Source: JAPSGM01 sp963777045 (GTDB taxonomy: Bacteria > Chloroflexota > Limnocylindria > QHBO01). From it: 64,000 nt of DNA. The DNA is taken from positions 1 to 64,000 of the forward strand of contig CAVZPD010000021.1 in assembly GCA_963777045.1 (NCBI GenBank), given 5' to 3'. The notes under the pieces are model-generated. The model ran no database searches. It saw nothing but the letters and a program-made list of their open reading frames with translations, and was not told the origin of the DNA. Below are positions 33,867 through 42,404 of the stretch, in pieces. Both the position numbers and the translations under genes were made by a program. Numbering within the stretch: the stretch's first letter is position 1; each line of letters opens with the position of its first letter.

Positions 33867-33890
33867 ACGTTAGCAGGCGAGCAAGTAGGA
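33867..33890 (-). promoter_or_regulatory. Extended -10 promoter with conserved upstream box
   Basis: Minus strand: TCCTACTTGCTCGCC followed by TGCTAACGT. Third member of the motif set at 19262 and 23812; here it drives the deleted NTF2-like gene and possibly the membrane protein behind it. Confidence 0.5.
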
Positions 33891-33909
33891 GTCGTCTTGG
33901 GCGCGCAGG

Positions 33910-34353
33910 CTAGCGGTCGTGGCGCTGGGCCAGCGCCACGATGATCCCGTCCGGACCCCGCACGTAGCACATGCGCCAGATGTCCTCGTACTGGCCGACG
34001 CCGCCGAGCAGGCCGTACCCGTCCGCGGCCAGCTGCTCGAGGGTCGCGTCCAGGTCGTCCACCTCGAACATCACGTTGCGCAAGCCCAGCTCATTGGACA
34101 TGTTGTTGGGCGAGCCCGGCTCGTGATCGGGCTGGGTGAAGCTGGACAGCTCCAGCCCCGTGCCTCCGCCGGGCGGCCGCAGCATGACGATCTGGCTGCG
34201 GGAGTCGGGTAGGCCGATGACGGTGTCCACGAACTCGCCGGCCATGGCCATCCTGCCCTCGATCTCGAAGCCCAGTCCCACGAAGAACGCCGTCGCGGCG
34301 TCGAGATCGGCGACCGTGATGCCGACGTGGTCGAAATGTCGAATACGTGCCAT
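33910..34353 (-). CDS. VOC-family (glyoxalase-like) protein
   Basis: 147 residues in two betaalphabetabetabeta halves: MARIRHFDHVGITVADLDAA with metal His, and LRNVMFEVDDLDATLEQLAA. Further ligands: ELSSF (Glu) and the final RGPDGIIVALAQ (no Glu in the usual place). CAGAAT lies seven bases before ATG, so the mRNA may be leaderless. Substrate unknown. Confidence 0.88.
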   Translation of the reverse strand: MARIRHFDHVGITVADLDAATAFFVGLGFEIEGRMAMAGEFVDTVIGLPDSRSQIVMLRPPGGGTGLELSSFTQPDHEPGSPNNMSNELGLRNVMFEVDDLDATLEQLAADGYGLLGGVGQYEDIWRMCYVRGPDGIIVALAQRHDR

Positions 34354-34388
34354 GCGCGCGATTCTGCATCAGTACGCTGGAGGACACC

Positions 34389-34652
34389 ATGCAGGATGAC
34401 GGTCAGATGGAACCGTCCGCTCTCGCGGACGACCTCAACGAAGTCTCGGTCCTCATGAACGTGGCGCATCGGCTGCTGCTGGCCATTCGCGATGACGTCG
34501 AGGCCTCTGCCGCGCTTCAGGTGATCCTTGACGACTTGGACGCGGCGCATGACCAGCTCGACCTGGCGCTTGAGCGCATCGGGACCGCCATCGACCGGGC
34601 CGATGCCGAGGCGGATCGACGGCCGCGGGAGCAGCGACCGACGATTCACTGA
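34389..34652 (+). CDS. Small helical protein of unknown function
   Basis: 87 residues, GGAGG seven bases before ATG. Acidic and helical throughout (ALADDLNEVSVLMNVAHRLL, LDDLDAAHDQLDLALERIGT), with an Arg-rich tail. May form a coiled coil. No recognised family. Confidence 0.6.
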   Translation: MQDDGQMEPSALADDLNEVSVLMNVAHRLLLAIRDDVEASAALQVILDDLDAAHDQLDLALERIGTAIDRADAEADRRPREQRPTIH

Positions 34653-34694
34653 TTCACCGCTCCGCCATCGGCGTCGGAGTGGCGGGAGTGACGG

Positions 34695-35063
34695 TCAGTA
34701 GGGTGGCTTGAGTCGCTGAAACATCGGGAAGTGGCGGACGTTCAGCGTGGCGAGCGGCATGCCCAGCTCCAGGGCCGTCGCCCCGATGACCAGGTCGGCC
34801 ACGCCGAGGCCGGGATGGCTCCGGCGCCAGCGGTGTCCCAGCTCCCCGGCTCGTCGTGCGATCCGCTCGTCGACATCAGCCCAGACAAACGTGGCCAGGA
34901 GCGCCTCGGCCACCTGTCGTTCCGGCGACCGGACGCCCTGCATCACCTCGACCCGCGTGATCTCGGAGCATGTTGGGATCTCCGTCTGACCCAGGAGCAA
35001 GTCGAGAGCAGCCGGCCGGTGGCGGAGGAGGTCAATCAGGATGGACGAGTCGAGAACCGTCAA
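34695..35063 (-). CDS. vapC: PIN-domain toxin (VapC)
   Basis: 122 residues: MTVLDSSILIDLLR (Asp), SEITRVEVMQGVRSPE (Glu), GLGVADLVIGATALELG (Asp) and LATLNVRHFPMFQRLK. Start overlaps the antitoxin stop (ATGA). Typical VapC RNase. Confidence 0.93.
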   Translation of the reverse strand: MTVLDSSILIDLLRHRPAALDLLLGQTEIPTCSEITRVEVMQGVRSPERQVAEALLATFVWADVDERIARRAGELGHRWRRSHPGLGVADLVIGATALELGMPLATLNVRHFPMFQRLKPPY

Positions 35064-35350
35064 TGGCTTTCGGCCTGCCGCTCGCTGATTCGCCTAGCGC
35101 GCTCGGAATCGGCGGCACGGAGCGACTCCACGTAGGACGCGCCGTCGGGGAGATAGGGGGCGACGCCGAATGCCTCCTTGACGGCTGCGTGGTACCGCTG
35201 CAGCCGCCGCTCGCCCTCTGATTCCGGATGTTCGAGGTACTCGTCGATCGCCTCGCGGATGATGTGAGACGACGTGGTTCCCTGGCGCTTGGCTCGCGCG
35301 GCAAGCTCGCGAGACTGTTCCGAGTCGAGGTAGATCTGCGTGCGTTTCAC
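35060..35350 (-). CDS. vapB: Ribbon-helix-helix antitoxin (VapB-like)
   Basis: 96 residues from the GTG at 35350. N-terminus KRTQIYLDSEQSRELAARAK and SSHIIREAIDEYLEH form the ribbon-helix-helix. The C-terminal half binds the toxin. GTG is chosen over an ATG six codons upstream because the palindrome and -10 (TATACT) overlie that region, implying a leaderless mRNA starting near 35350. Confidence 0.88.
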   Translation of the reverse strand: MKRTQIYLDSEQSRELAARAKRQGTTSSHIIREAIDEYLEHPESEGERRLQRYHAAVKEAFGVAPYLPDGASYVESLRAADSERARRISERQAESH

Positions 35351-35370
35351 GATGTATGCAGTATACATCG
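35350..35370. promoter_or_regulatory. VapB operator
   Basis: Perfect 8-5-8 palindrome CGATGTAT-N5-ATACATCG, overlapping the -10 and ending at the antitoxin start. Expected autorepression site. Confidence 0.75.
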
Positions 35371-35443
35371 TCTCCCGGGCCCGCTGGCGAAAAGGGGAGT
35401 CGGACGGCGCAGGCGAGGCTGCGGGAAACCGCCGGCCAAGTAG

Positions 35444-36421
35444 CTATTCGGGGCTCTTCGCCTTATCTCGAAGCGCGCGGGCCCGGCGCTTGCCCTCGTC
35501 CATCGCCTGGACCCGTGCGACCGGGATTCCGTGCCCCTCTTCGGTGAGCCCGGCAGGCAGTCGCTGCGGCTCGGGCATCTGCTCGCGCCACGGATCGCGG
35601 TCGCCGAGGAGTCCCAGGGCGGTGTGGATGGTGAAGTCGGCCGGCGTGATGTCGTCCAGGTCGTCCCACGAGACCGGGAAGGAAACCGGGACGCCGGGGC
35701 GGACGCGGGGGCTGTAGGCGGCGACGACCGTCGCGCCCCCTACGCGCGTGGAGTCCACGAAGACCTTCCCGCCACGGTCGGCCTTCACGAAGGCTGTTGT
35801 CGCGACGTCAGGGTCCAGTCGTGCGGCACGTGCCGCAATGGCGCGCGTGGCGGCGGCTGAATCCTCGAAGGTCGTCGCCTCGTCGACCGGCACGAAGACA
35901 TGGAGCCCCTTGGCGCCGCTCGTCTTGAGCGCGCCGCTCAGGCCGGCATCGGCCAGCGCCTGGCGCACGGCTCGAGCAGCGCGAACGGCCATGGCGAAGG
36001 CATCGGCCTCGGGTGGATCCAGGTCAAGGACGAGGTGGGTTGGGCGATCCGGTGCGTCGACGCGCACGAGCGCGGGGTGGTACTCGATCGCCCGCTGGTT
36101 GGCGAACCAGAGCAGCGTGCGCCGGTCGTTGCACAGCGCGTACGAGACGTCTCGCTTCGACGACTCGGCCCACCACTCCACGCGGCGCACCCACGCTGGC
36201 GCGTACTTCGGCAGGTTCTTCTGCATGAAGGCCTCCTGGCCCCGATGCACCCGGATGACGGACAGGGGGCGCTCCTCCAGGCCGGGGAGGATGCGGTCAC
36301 GGACAGCGTCCAGGTACTCGACGAGATCGCGTTTGGTCGCATCGGCTCCGTCGAAGAGCGGCTCGTCGAGGTTCGTGAAGTCAACCTCGCCGCCTGCGTG
36401 GTCTCCGGTAGTGGCGCCCAT
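35444..36421 (-). CDS. ligD: LigD-type primase-polymerase
   Basis: 325 residues. Polymerase-domain signature: LVLDLDPPEADAFAMAV (catalytic DxD), LKTSGAKGLHVFVPVD, and VFVDSTRVGGATVVAAYSPR, with RPGVPVSFPVSWDDLDD near the end. This is the stand-alone POL domain used in Ku-dependent end joining. No Ku, ligase or 3'-phosphoesterase domain is attached or adjacent. ATG at 36421 is preferred; residues upstream of it are non-homologous. Confidence 0.92.
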   Translation of the reverse strand: MGATTGDHAGGEVDFTNLDEPLFDGADATKRDLVEYLDAVRDRILPGLEERPLSVIRVHRGQEAFMQKNLPKYAPAWVRRVEWWAESSKRDVSYALCNDRRTLLWFANQRAIEYHPALVRVDAPDRPTHLVLDLDPPEADAFAMAVRAARAVRQALADAGLSGALKTSGAKGLHVFVPVDEATTFEDSAAATRAIAARAARLDPDVATTAFVKADRGGKVFVDSTRVGGATVVAAYSPRVRPGVPVSFPVSWDDLDDITPADFTIHTALGLLGDRDPWREQMPEPQRLPAGLTEEGHGIPVARVQAMDEGKRRARALRDKAKSPE

Positions 36422-36474
36422 GGCGATGGCGAGAGTACACCGACGCCGGCACGGCCGATGCGGCACCTGCTGGC

Positions 36475-36594
36475 ATGCGGATGAGCGCCATCGCCGCAAC
36501 CGGAATCCTGCTGGTGGCGGCGTGCAGCAACGGGGCGGCCCAGACGGGTGGGTCGGGCTTGCGTGAGTCAGGAGTCAGCGCAATCGCCACTTGA
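36475..36594 (+). pseudogene. Truncated lipoprotein gene
   Basis: 39 residues with a lipoprotein signal (AIAATGILLVAAC, lipobox VAAC), then a short Gly/Ser tail and a stop. Its end overlaps the 3' end of the convergent giant gene, so the rest was probably lost. Confidence 0.35.
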
Positions 36595-39500
36595 AGCAGC
36601 GTCTGGCGGTCCGCACGCGCGGGATCCTCCCGTCAGCTTGCTCCGGGCGATGTCGATCAGATCGTCGAGGTCCAGCGCCCATATCCGCAGCGCTCCGTCC
36701 CCGCGGGAAACCGAGGCGAGCTTCGAACCGTCGGGACTGAACCGCACCTTGTCGACGGACCGGCCGTTTCCGTCCAACGCCAGGCGATGCGCTCCCGACG
36801 CGGCGTCCCAGAGCCGAATCACCCCGTCCGCGCCGGCTGTGGCGATCAGCGCGCCGTCAGGGCTCCAGGCAACATCCTGGGCTGCCCCGGATCCGCGGTC
36901 GAGTTCGTTGACCGTGTCACTGGCGAGATCCCAGACCTGCGCCGAGGTCAACGTCACATCGACTGTGGCGATCCGCTCGCCCGAGGGGTCGAACGCGAGG
37001 CTGCTGGACGTCGTCTCCATGAGCGAGTGGGCGATCTCGCCCGTCTGCCAGTCCCACACCTCGATCCGGTGGCGAGTGATATCCCACTGCTCGGAGTCCC
37101 CTGTCACCAGCGAAACGGCCAACCGATCTCCAGCGGGGCTCCACGCGAGGGCACCGGCAACGAGGCCGGCCTCGACATCGAGCGAAGCGACCTGATGGCC
37201 CTCGCTGTCCACCACGACGACCGGGCGGCCGTCCCTCGCGATGGCGAGCACGCCGTCGGAGCTCCACGCCACCGCCTCCACCCGACTCGCTTCGGGTGTC
37301 GCTGCCCTGTGAGTGAAACGCACCTGGCCGGTAGATCGGTCCCAGACGCGCACCGCCCCATCCTCGCCCCCGCTTGCGACCCATCTCCCATCCGGGCTGA
37401 TGTCGATGCTGATCACCGGGCCGTCGTGCTGGTGCGTGACCAGCGTCTCCGCGTAGTCGGTCGCATCCCAGACCGTCACGCTGCCGTCACCGGAGCTCGC
37501 GATTACGGACGATCCGTCGCCTGCATACGCCAGGGCACCCTCGGCCTGGACCTGGGCCGGCAAGTTCGTCCACTCGGCGTCGCCGGCGATCCCGACATCC
37601 CACACTTTGATCGCGTTATCGAGGAAGTCACCAGTCAGCAGCATGGTGCCGTCCGGTGAGAATGCCAGCCCGCCCACGCCACTGAGATCCTGGCTCGCCA
37701 GGGTGAGGAGCTCCTGCGGCCCGGCATCGCCGAGCTGCCACACCTTCGCGGTCCCGTCACCGGACCCCGTGGCGATCCGCTCGGAGTCCGGGGCCCAGGC
37801 AATCGCGAGCAGGAGATCACTATGGCCGAACAGGGTGACCCACTTTTCGCCTGTGCGGGCATCCCAGACCTCCGCCGTTCCCTCACCGCTGGCAGTCGCG
37901 ATCCAGCGTCCATCCGGACTCCAGGCAGGGGTCACCCAATTCGACGCTATGATCCGCCTGACCTCCTTGCCGGCCCCGATGTCGATGACCGTGATGTCGT
38001 GTGGCCCTGTGATCGAGAGGAGTTCGCCGGACGGGCTGAACTGCGTCCCGCTGAGGAGTTGCGTTGGCCCCGGAAGCTCGAGCATCAGCTCTCCGGTTGC
38101 AGTGCTCAGGATTCGGAGGCGGCCCTCATCGGTCCAGATGGCGGCAACCAGCGATCCATCGGGGGAGAAGGACGCACCCCAGACCTGGCCGTCCACTCGC
38201 TCCTGGTGGCGCATGAGCTCGTCACCGGTTTCGAGATCCCAGACCCTGAGGAATCCGTCGTCTCCCGATGTCGCGAGCATCGTGCCATCCGCACTGAAGG
38301 CGACGCTGTTCACGTCTACTTCGTGGGCGCGCCACTCACGGCGCACAACGCCGGTCGCCGCATCACGCAGGCGCACCATGCCAGCGTCCTCCGGTCTCTC
38401 GCTTCCCTGTGTCACGAGCACGCTGCCAAGAGCCGCGCTGTCAACCCAGTCCACGTCACCGCCCTCGTCGTAGACGGTCAGCACCGCGCGGGATGCCACC
38501 ACAGCCCGGTGCAGTGCCTCCTCTGCTTCGGGGAGGACCGTGCCGTCCGTGGCGCGGGTTTCCTCGACCGCCTGGAGCGCGAGGAGGATGCTCCGCTCGG
38601 GATCCGCGTCGAGGTTTGCCATCGCGGCGGCGGCCAAGCCCCGGGCCGTTGCGGTCCTGGTCTCGCGGTTCGCTCGCTGGCTCTCGGCAAGTGCGAACAG
38701 GCTGAGCCCCCCAGCCACGAGCGCCCCGACGCCGAGAGTCACGACCAGCGCCCGGAGCCGCGAGATTGCCCGCCGCTCAAGCGCCGCTTCGTGCGCCGTC
38801 CGCTCCCGCTCCTCGGCATCGACGCGCTCCCGCTCGGCCAGGCTTGCGGCGAGATAGTCGCGCTCGGATGTACCGAGGAGCATGCGGGTCGCCGCGATCC
38901 ATTGGCTGGCCTGATCGAGGCGGCTGCCGGAAAGCAGAAAGCTCGGATCTCGTCCGCTTTCGATCCACTGGCTGGCTGCCACCGCCACACGGCGCTGCTG
39001 GCGCACGTCGTCGCGGGCGTCGTCCACCCACTGCTGGAGCCTGGGCCAGGCAGCGAGGAGTGCTTCGTGCGCCAGTCCCAGCGTGGGCTCGCGGGACTGG
39101 GGGTCGCGGTCGAAGACCAGGAGTCGGTGCCGCGCAAAGCGCTCGATCACCTTCGTCATGTCTCCCCGATCCGCTCCGAGCGACAGGAGCTCCCCGGTTC
39201 GCACGCGCCGCGACGTGTCCGGTGTTCCCTCACCCAGCTCGATGAGCCGCAGGAAGAGCTGGCGAGTGAGCTCTCGTCCATCGGCGTCGAATTCCCGAAC
39301 GATCTGCTCGGCTCGACGGGCGATTGCGCCTCCGATGCCCCCGCTGGCATCGTAGGCGCGCACCGACAGGTTCGATCCCTCACGTCGCTCCCACAGCTCG
39401 GTGAGCGCATATTGCAGAAGCGGCAGTCCTGCAGGCTGTTCGCGCATCTCGGCGATGATTCGTGCGACGAGCCCCGACTCGAGGCGAACACCGGCTCGAC

Positions 39501-41640
39501 GGGCGGGCGAGGAAACGACCCGCTCCAGCTCCTCCGGGTCGAGTGCCGGAACGGGCACGGTGCGTTCGGCGAGCAATCGTCCGAAGCGCTCGTGACGGAG
39601 GGGTCGGTCGTAGAAATCTGCCCGAAGCGTCACCACGAGCGTCAGGTCAGAGGGTGCCTGGTCGACCGACTCGGCGAGGAGGTCGAGGAAGCGATCGCGC
39701 TCATCACTATCGGTTACGAGCGTGAAGATCTCCTCGAACTGATCGATGACGAGAAGCAGGTGCGCCCCGGGAGGCAGGATTCGGCCGGTCGCCTTCAGCA
39801 GGCCGGTGTCCGAAGCCAGGACGTCGCCGAGCGCCGCCGGAGTGTCCACCGCGACCCCCAACAGTGCACGCTCGAGCATGTGAAATGGCCGATCGGTGGG
39901 GGTCATGGTCGCGATGAGCCACTCATCCGAGCCCGGCAACGCGCCGGCGCGCAGGGCTGGAATCAGCCCGGCGTGGACCACGGACGACTTGCCGGAGCCG
40001 GACGGACCGACCACCGCCAAGAGCCCAGCACCGATACCGGGCTCCGCGATGCGCCGGACCACCTGACGGACGAGATCCTCTCGTCCGAAGAAGTCCGCAG
40101 CGTCGGCCTCCTCGAACGCCGTCAGCCCGCGGTACGGGTTCCTTGGACTGGAACCGCTGGCGTCCATCGCCTGGCTCGCCGGTTCGAGCAGTGCCCGACG
40201 TGCAGCAGCCACAAGGTCCGCGGGGCTCGTCTGGCGTCGATCGGGCGCGGGATCGGTCGCCTGCTCAATTGCTGATCGCAGCTCGGCGCCGTCCGCGCCG
40301 CCCGTCACGCGCGTGAATAGCTCGGAGAGCAGGACTCCGAACGCGTAGACGTCAGCTGCGCTGGAGGGCGGCGTGCCCGACCTCCGCTCGGGGGCCAGGT
40401 GGCGGCGATCAGATGCCGGTACCTTGGCCGACGCTGCAGTAGCGGGGTCATACCCGATGCACCAGTCGGCAACGTAGGCGTTGTCCTCCTCGTCGACCAG
40501 CACATTGCCGGCATGCAGATCGCCGTGCGCAAGACCCTGCCGGTGGGCGGCGACGAGTGCCGATCCGATCTGCTCTGCCCATCGGAGTGCCGTGGCCGAG
40601 CCGATGTGTCCCTCTGCCAGCCGGCCACTGAGGTCGCTGTGCATCAGCCGCAAGACCAGGTAGGCGGCATCAGGCTCTCGCCACCAGTCGTGCAGCGGGA
40701 GGACGTGTGGATGCTCCAGCCGCGCGACCTTACGCGCCTCCGAATCGAATCTCCGGATGAACTGCGGGTCATTTGCGATCGCTGCGGGCAGGACCTTGAT
40801 GGCCACATCCCGTTGGGACTGTGGCTCAATCGCGCGGAGCACTTCGGCGACGGGGCCGGATCCGATGACGGCGACCGCGCGATACCCTCGCAGTGGCGTC
40901 CCTTGCAGGTCGAGTGATGTGTCCTGCGTCAAGATCCGGTGCTGGAGAGCTTCGATCGCGGTCGAGGGGTCCAGCCCGAGATCGGACGCGAGTGCTTCGC
41001 GCAGCCGGTGATAGGCGTTCAGGGCTTCCGCCTGGCGGCCGGCTCGATAGAGGGCAAGCATGAGATAGCCGTGAAGGCGTTCGCGGAGCGGGTGTTCGGC
41101 CGTCAGTGTCTCGAGCTCGGCCGCAAGCTCCGTATGGTGTCCGAGATCCAGCTCGGCCTCGATTCGATCCTCGATCGCCGCCAGCCGCAGACCCGAAAGT
41201 CGCGCGATCTCAGGTTGAAGCGACAGCTCGGTGGTCAGATCGGTCAGCGGGTCTCCGTGCCACATCGCGAGGGCATCGTGGAGAGCCCGCGCGGCCGCGG
41301 CGGGATCGTCCTTGAGACGCCGGGCATCCTTGGCCAGCGCCTCGAATCGCCGCGCATCCAGCTCGTCGTCGCGCGCGTTGAGGATATAGCCAGGGGTGCG
41401 CCCCTCCAGGCGATCCGGCCCCAGTGTCTTTCGCAGGTGAGAGATGTAGCTGTGGAGCGAGGGGCGGGCGGCATCTGGTGGGTCCTCGCCCCAGATCTCG
41501 TCGATCAGCCGATCCGTGGACACCACCTGGTTCGCCCTGATCAGCAGGAGCGCCAGCACAAGCCGCTGCTTTGGGCCGCCGAGCGCCAACCGGGCGCCGC
41601 TTCGTTCGACCTCCAGCGGCCCGAGGAGCTGGAAGCGCAT
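36568..41640 (-). CDS. BTAD - protein kinase - AAA/STAND NTPase - WD40 signalling protein
   Basis: 1690 residues. (1) Winged helix and BTAD, ~1-255 (MRFQLLGPLEVERSGARLAL; ASDLGLDPSTAIEAL). (2) Ser/Thr kinase-like ~265-510: Lys in RDVAIKVL, HGDLHAGNVLVDE in place of HRDxxxxN, and VADWCIG where DFG is expected, so activity is uncertain. (3) NTPase ~540-1000: NPYRGLTAFEEADAADFFGR, Walker A VVGPSGSGKSSVVHAG, Walker B LLLVIDQFEEIF. (4) Coiled coil and one membrane helix (LVVTLGVGALVAGGLSLFAL) near 1070. (5) About twelve WD40 repeats to the end (for example TSGDDGFLRVWDLETGDELM). A membrane-anchored signal integrator. ATG 41640 is where homology to BTAD proteins starts; an in-frame ATG exists at 41718. 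Confidence 0.9.
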   Translation of the reverse strand: MRFQLLGPLEVERSGARLALGGPKQRLVLALLLIRANQVVSTDRLIDEIWGEDPPDAARPSLHSYISHLRKTLGPDRLEGRTPGYILNARDDELDARRFEALAKDARRLKDDPAAAARALHDALAMWHGDPLTDLTTELSLQPEIARLSGLRLAAIEDRIEAELDLGHHTELAAELETLTAEHPLRERLHGYLMLALYRAGRQAEALNAYHRLREALASDLGLDPSTAIEALQHRILTQDTSLDLQGTPLRGYRAVAVIGSGPVAEVLRAIEPQSQRDVAIKVLPAAIANDPQFIRRFDSEARKVARLEHPHVLPLHDWWREPDAAYLVLRLMHSDLSGRLAEGHIGSATALRWAEQIGSALVAAHRQGLAHGDLHAGNVLVDEEDNAYVADWCIGYDPATAASAKVPASDRRHLAPERRSGTPPSSAADVYAFGVLLSELFTRVTGGADGAELRSAIEQATDPAPDRRQTSPADLVAAARRALLEPASQAMDASGSSPRNPYRGLTAFEEADAADFFGREDLVRQVVRRIAEPGIGAGLLAVVGPSGSGKSSVVHAGLIPALRAGALPGSDEWLIATMTPTDRPFHMLERALLGVAVDTPAALGDVLASDTGLLKATGRILPPGAHLLLVIDQFEEIFTLVTDSDERDRFLDLLAESVDQAPSDLTLVVTLRADFYDRPLRHERFGRLLAERTVPVPALDPEELERVVSSPARRAGVRLESGLVARIIAEMREQPAGLPLLQYALTELWERREGSNLSVRAYDASGGIGGAIARRAEQIVREFDADGRELTRQLFLRLIELGEGTPDTSRRVRTGELLSLGADRGDMTKVIERFARHRLLVFDRDPQSREPTLGLAHEALLAAWPRLQQWVDDARDDVRQQRRVAVAASQWIESGRDPSFLLSGSRLDQASQWIAATRMLLGTSERDYLAASLAERERVDAEERERTAHEAALERRAISRLRALVVTLGVGALVAGGLSLFALAESQRANRETRTATARGLAAAAMANLDADPERSILLALQAVEETRATDGTVLPEAEEALHRAVVASRAVLTVYDEGGDVDWVDSAALGSVLVTQGSERPEDAGMVRLRDAATGVVRREWRAHEVDVNSVAFSADGTMLATSGDDGFLRVWDLETGDELMRHQERVDGQVWGASFSPDGSLVAAIWTDEGRLRILSTATGELMLELPGPTQLLSGTQFSPSGELLSITGPHDITVIDIGAGKEVRRIIASNWVTPAWSPDGRWIATASGEGTAEVWDARTGEKWVTLFGHSDLLLAIAWAPDSERIATGSGDGTAKVWQLGDAGPQELLTLASQDLSGVGGLAFSPDGTMLLTGDFLDNAIKVWDVGIAGDAEWTNLPAQVQAEGALAYAGDGSSVIASSGDGSVTVWDATDYAETLVTHQHDGPVISIDISPDGRWVASGGEDGAVRVWDRSTGQVRFTHRAATPEASRVEAVAWSSDGVLAIARDGRPVVVVDSEGHQVASLDVEAGLVAGALAWSPAGDRLAVSLVTGDSEQWDITRHRIEVWDWQTGEIAHSLMETTSSSLAFDPSGERIATVDVTLTSAQVWDLASDTVNELDRGSGAAQDVAWSPDGALIATAGADGVIRLWDAASGAHRLALDGNGRSVDKVRFSPDGSKLASVSRGDGALRIWALDLDDLIDIARSKLTGGSRACGPPDAASSGDCADS

Positions 41641-41915
41641 CCGGGCACCATACGCCTCGCCGTTCGGAGACGGAAGGGCCGCGAGCCTGATCGGTGGCCT
41701 GGCGCGGAGTGCTGCCATGACTGCCACGCTGAGGCCTGTGCCTTGTAAGTCGCTTGTAGGCGTCAACCCCGGTCGCCGCTCCACCGACGCGGCACGTTTC
41801 TCAAGGCACCTCCAAGCGCCCTGCACCCGGTCTCCAAGGCCGTCGGTCCATGGTGGGCTCCGTTGGCCGACGGTACCCAACCAGCCGGCACCACGCGAAG
41901 CGATTGGAGATCCAC

Positions 41916-42269
41916 ATGTCCAGCCAGGCACTCACCGGAATCAGCGGCCAGCGGCCGAATCTGCTCATTGTCGCCGCGGTCGCCGCAGGCATCGGCGGAG
42001 TCGCCGTGACGCTGATCGTCGCAGCGGTCATCGCCTTCGGTCTGACACCAGCCCGGGTTCACAGCCCATACAGCTTGGGGCCGATGGACGACTACTACCT
42101 CCGTCACGCTCCGGCTCCCAAGGTGCTGGGGCCGATGGACGACTACATCTTCCGTCACGCTCCGGCTGCGAAGGTGCTGGGGCCGATGGACGACTACATC
42201 CTCCGTCACGCTCCGGCTGCGAAGGTGCTGGGGCCGATGGACGACTACGGCACGCGCGATCGCCCGTAA
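41916..42269 (+). CDS. Single-pass membrane protein with 17-residue tandem repeats
   Basis: 117 residues. Residues ~15-43 are a strong membrane helix (LLIVAAVAAGIGGVAVTLIV). The C-terminal ~70 residues are four units of [V/S]LGPMDDYxxRHAPAxK, the last one cut short (YGTRDRP). DNA repeats are 51 bp and nearly identical, so recent expansion is likely. Divergent from the giant WD40 protein. No family recognised. Confidence 0.7.
   Translation: MSSQALTGISGQRPNLLIVAAVAAGIGGVAVTLIVAAVIAFGLTPARVHSPYSLGPMDDYYLRHAPAPKVLGPMDDYIFRHAPAAKVLGPMDDYILRHAPAAKVLGPMDDYGTRDRP
42077..42248 (+). repeat. 51-bp coding tandem repeat
   Basis: GGGGCCGATGGACGACTAC recurs at 42077, 42128, 42179 and 42230, exactly 51 bp apart, inside the membrane protein gene. 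Confidence 0.9.
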
Positions 42270-42404
42270 CCAGCGCGGCTGCGACCGCGGGGTACCGCCC
42301 ATCGCCAGGCATGTTGCGCTGCGATGGGCGGTCGCGCCGCCGAAAATCGGCCAGGATTCGGTCCCCGGCCGCATTTCCGTACCCGCCACCGAGGAGGAGT
42401 CCCG

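Noticed and set aside
37822..40275. 817-codon plus-strand frame
   Set aside because: Lies antiparallel to the NTPase/WD40 part of the giant signalling protein and has no recognisable domain; a shadow frame.
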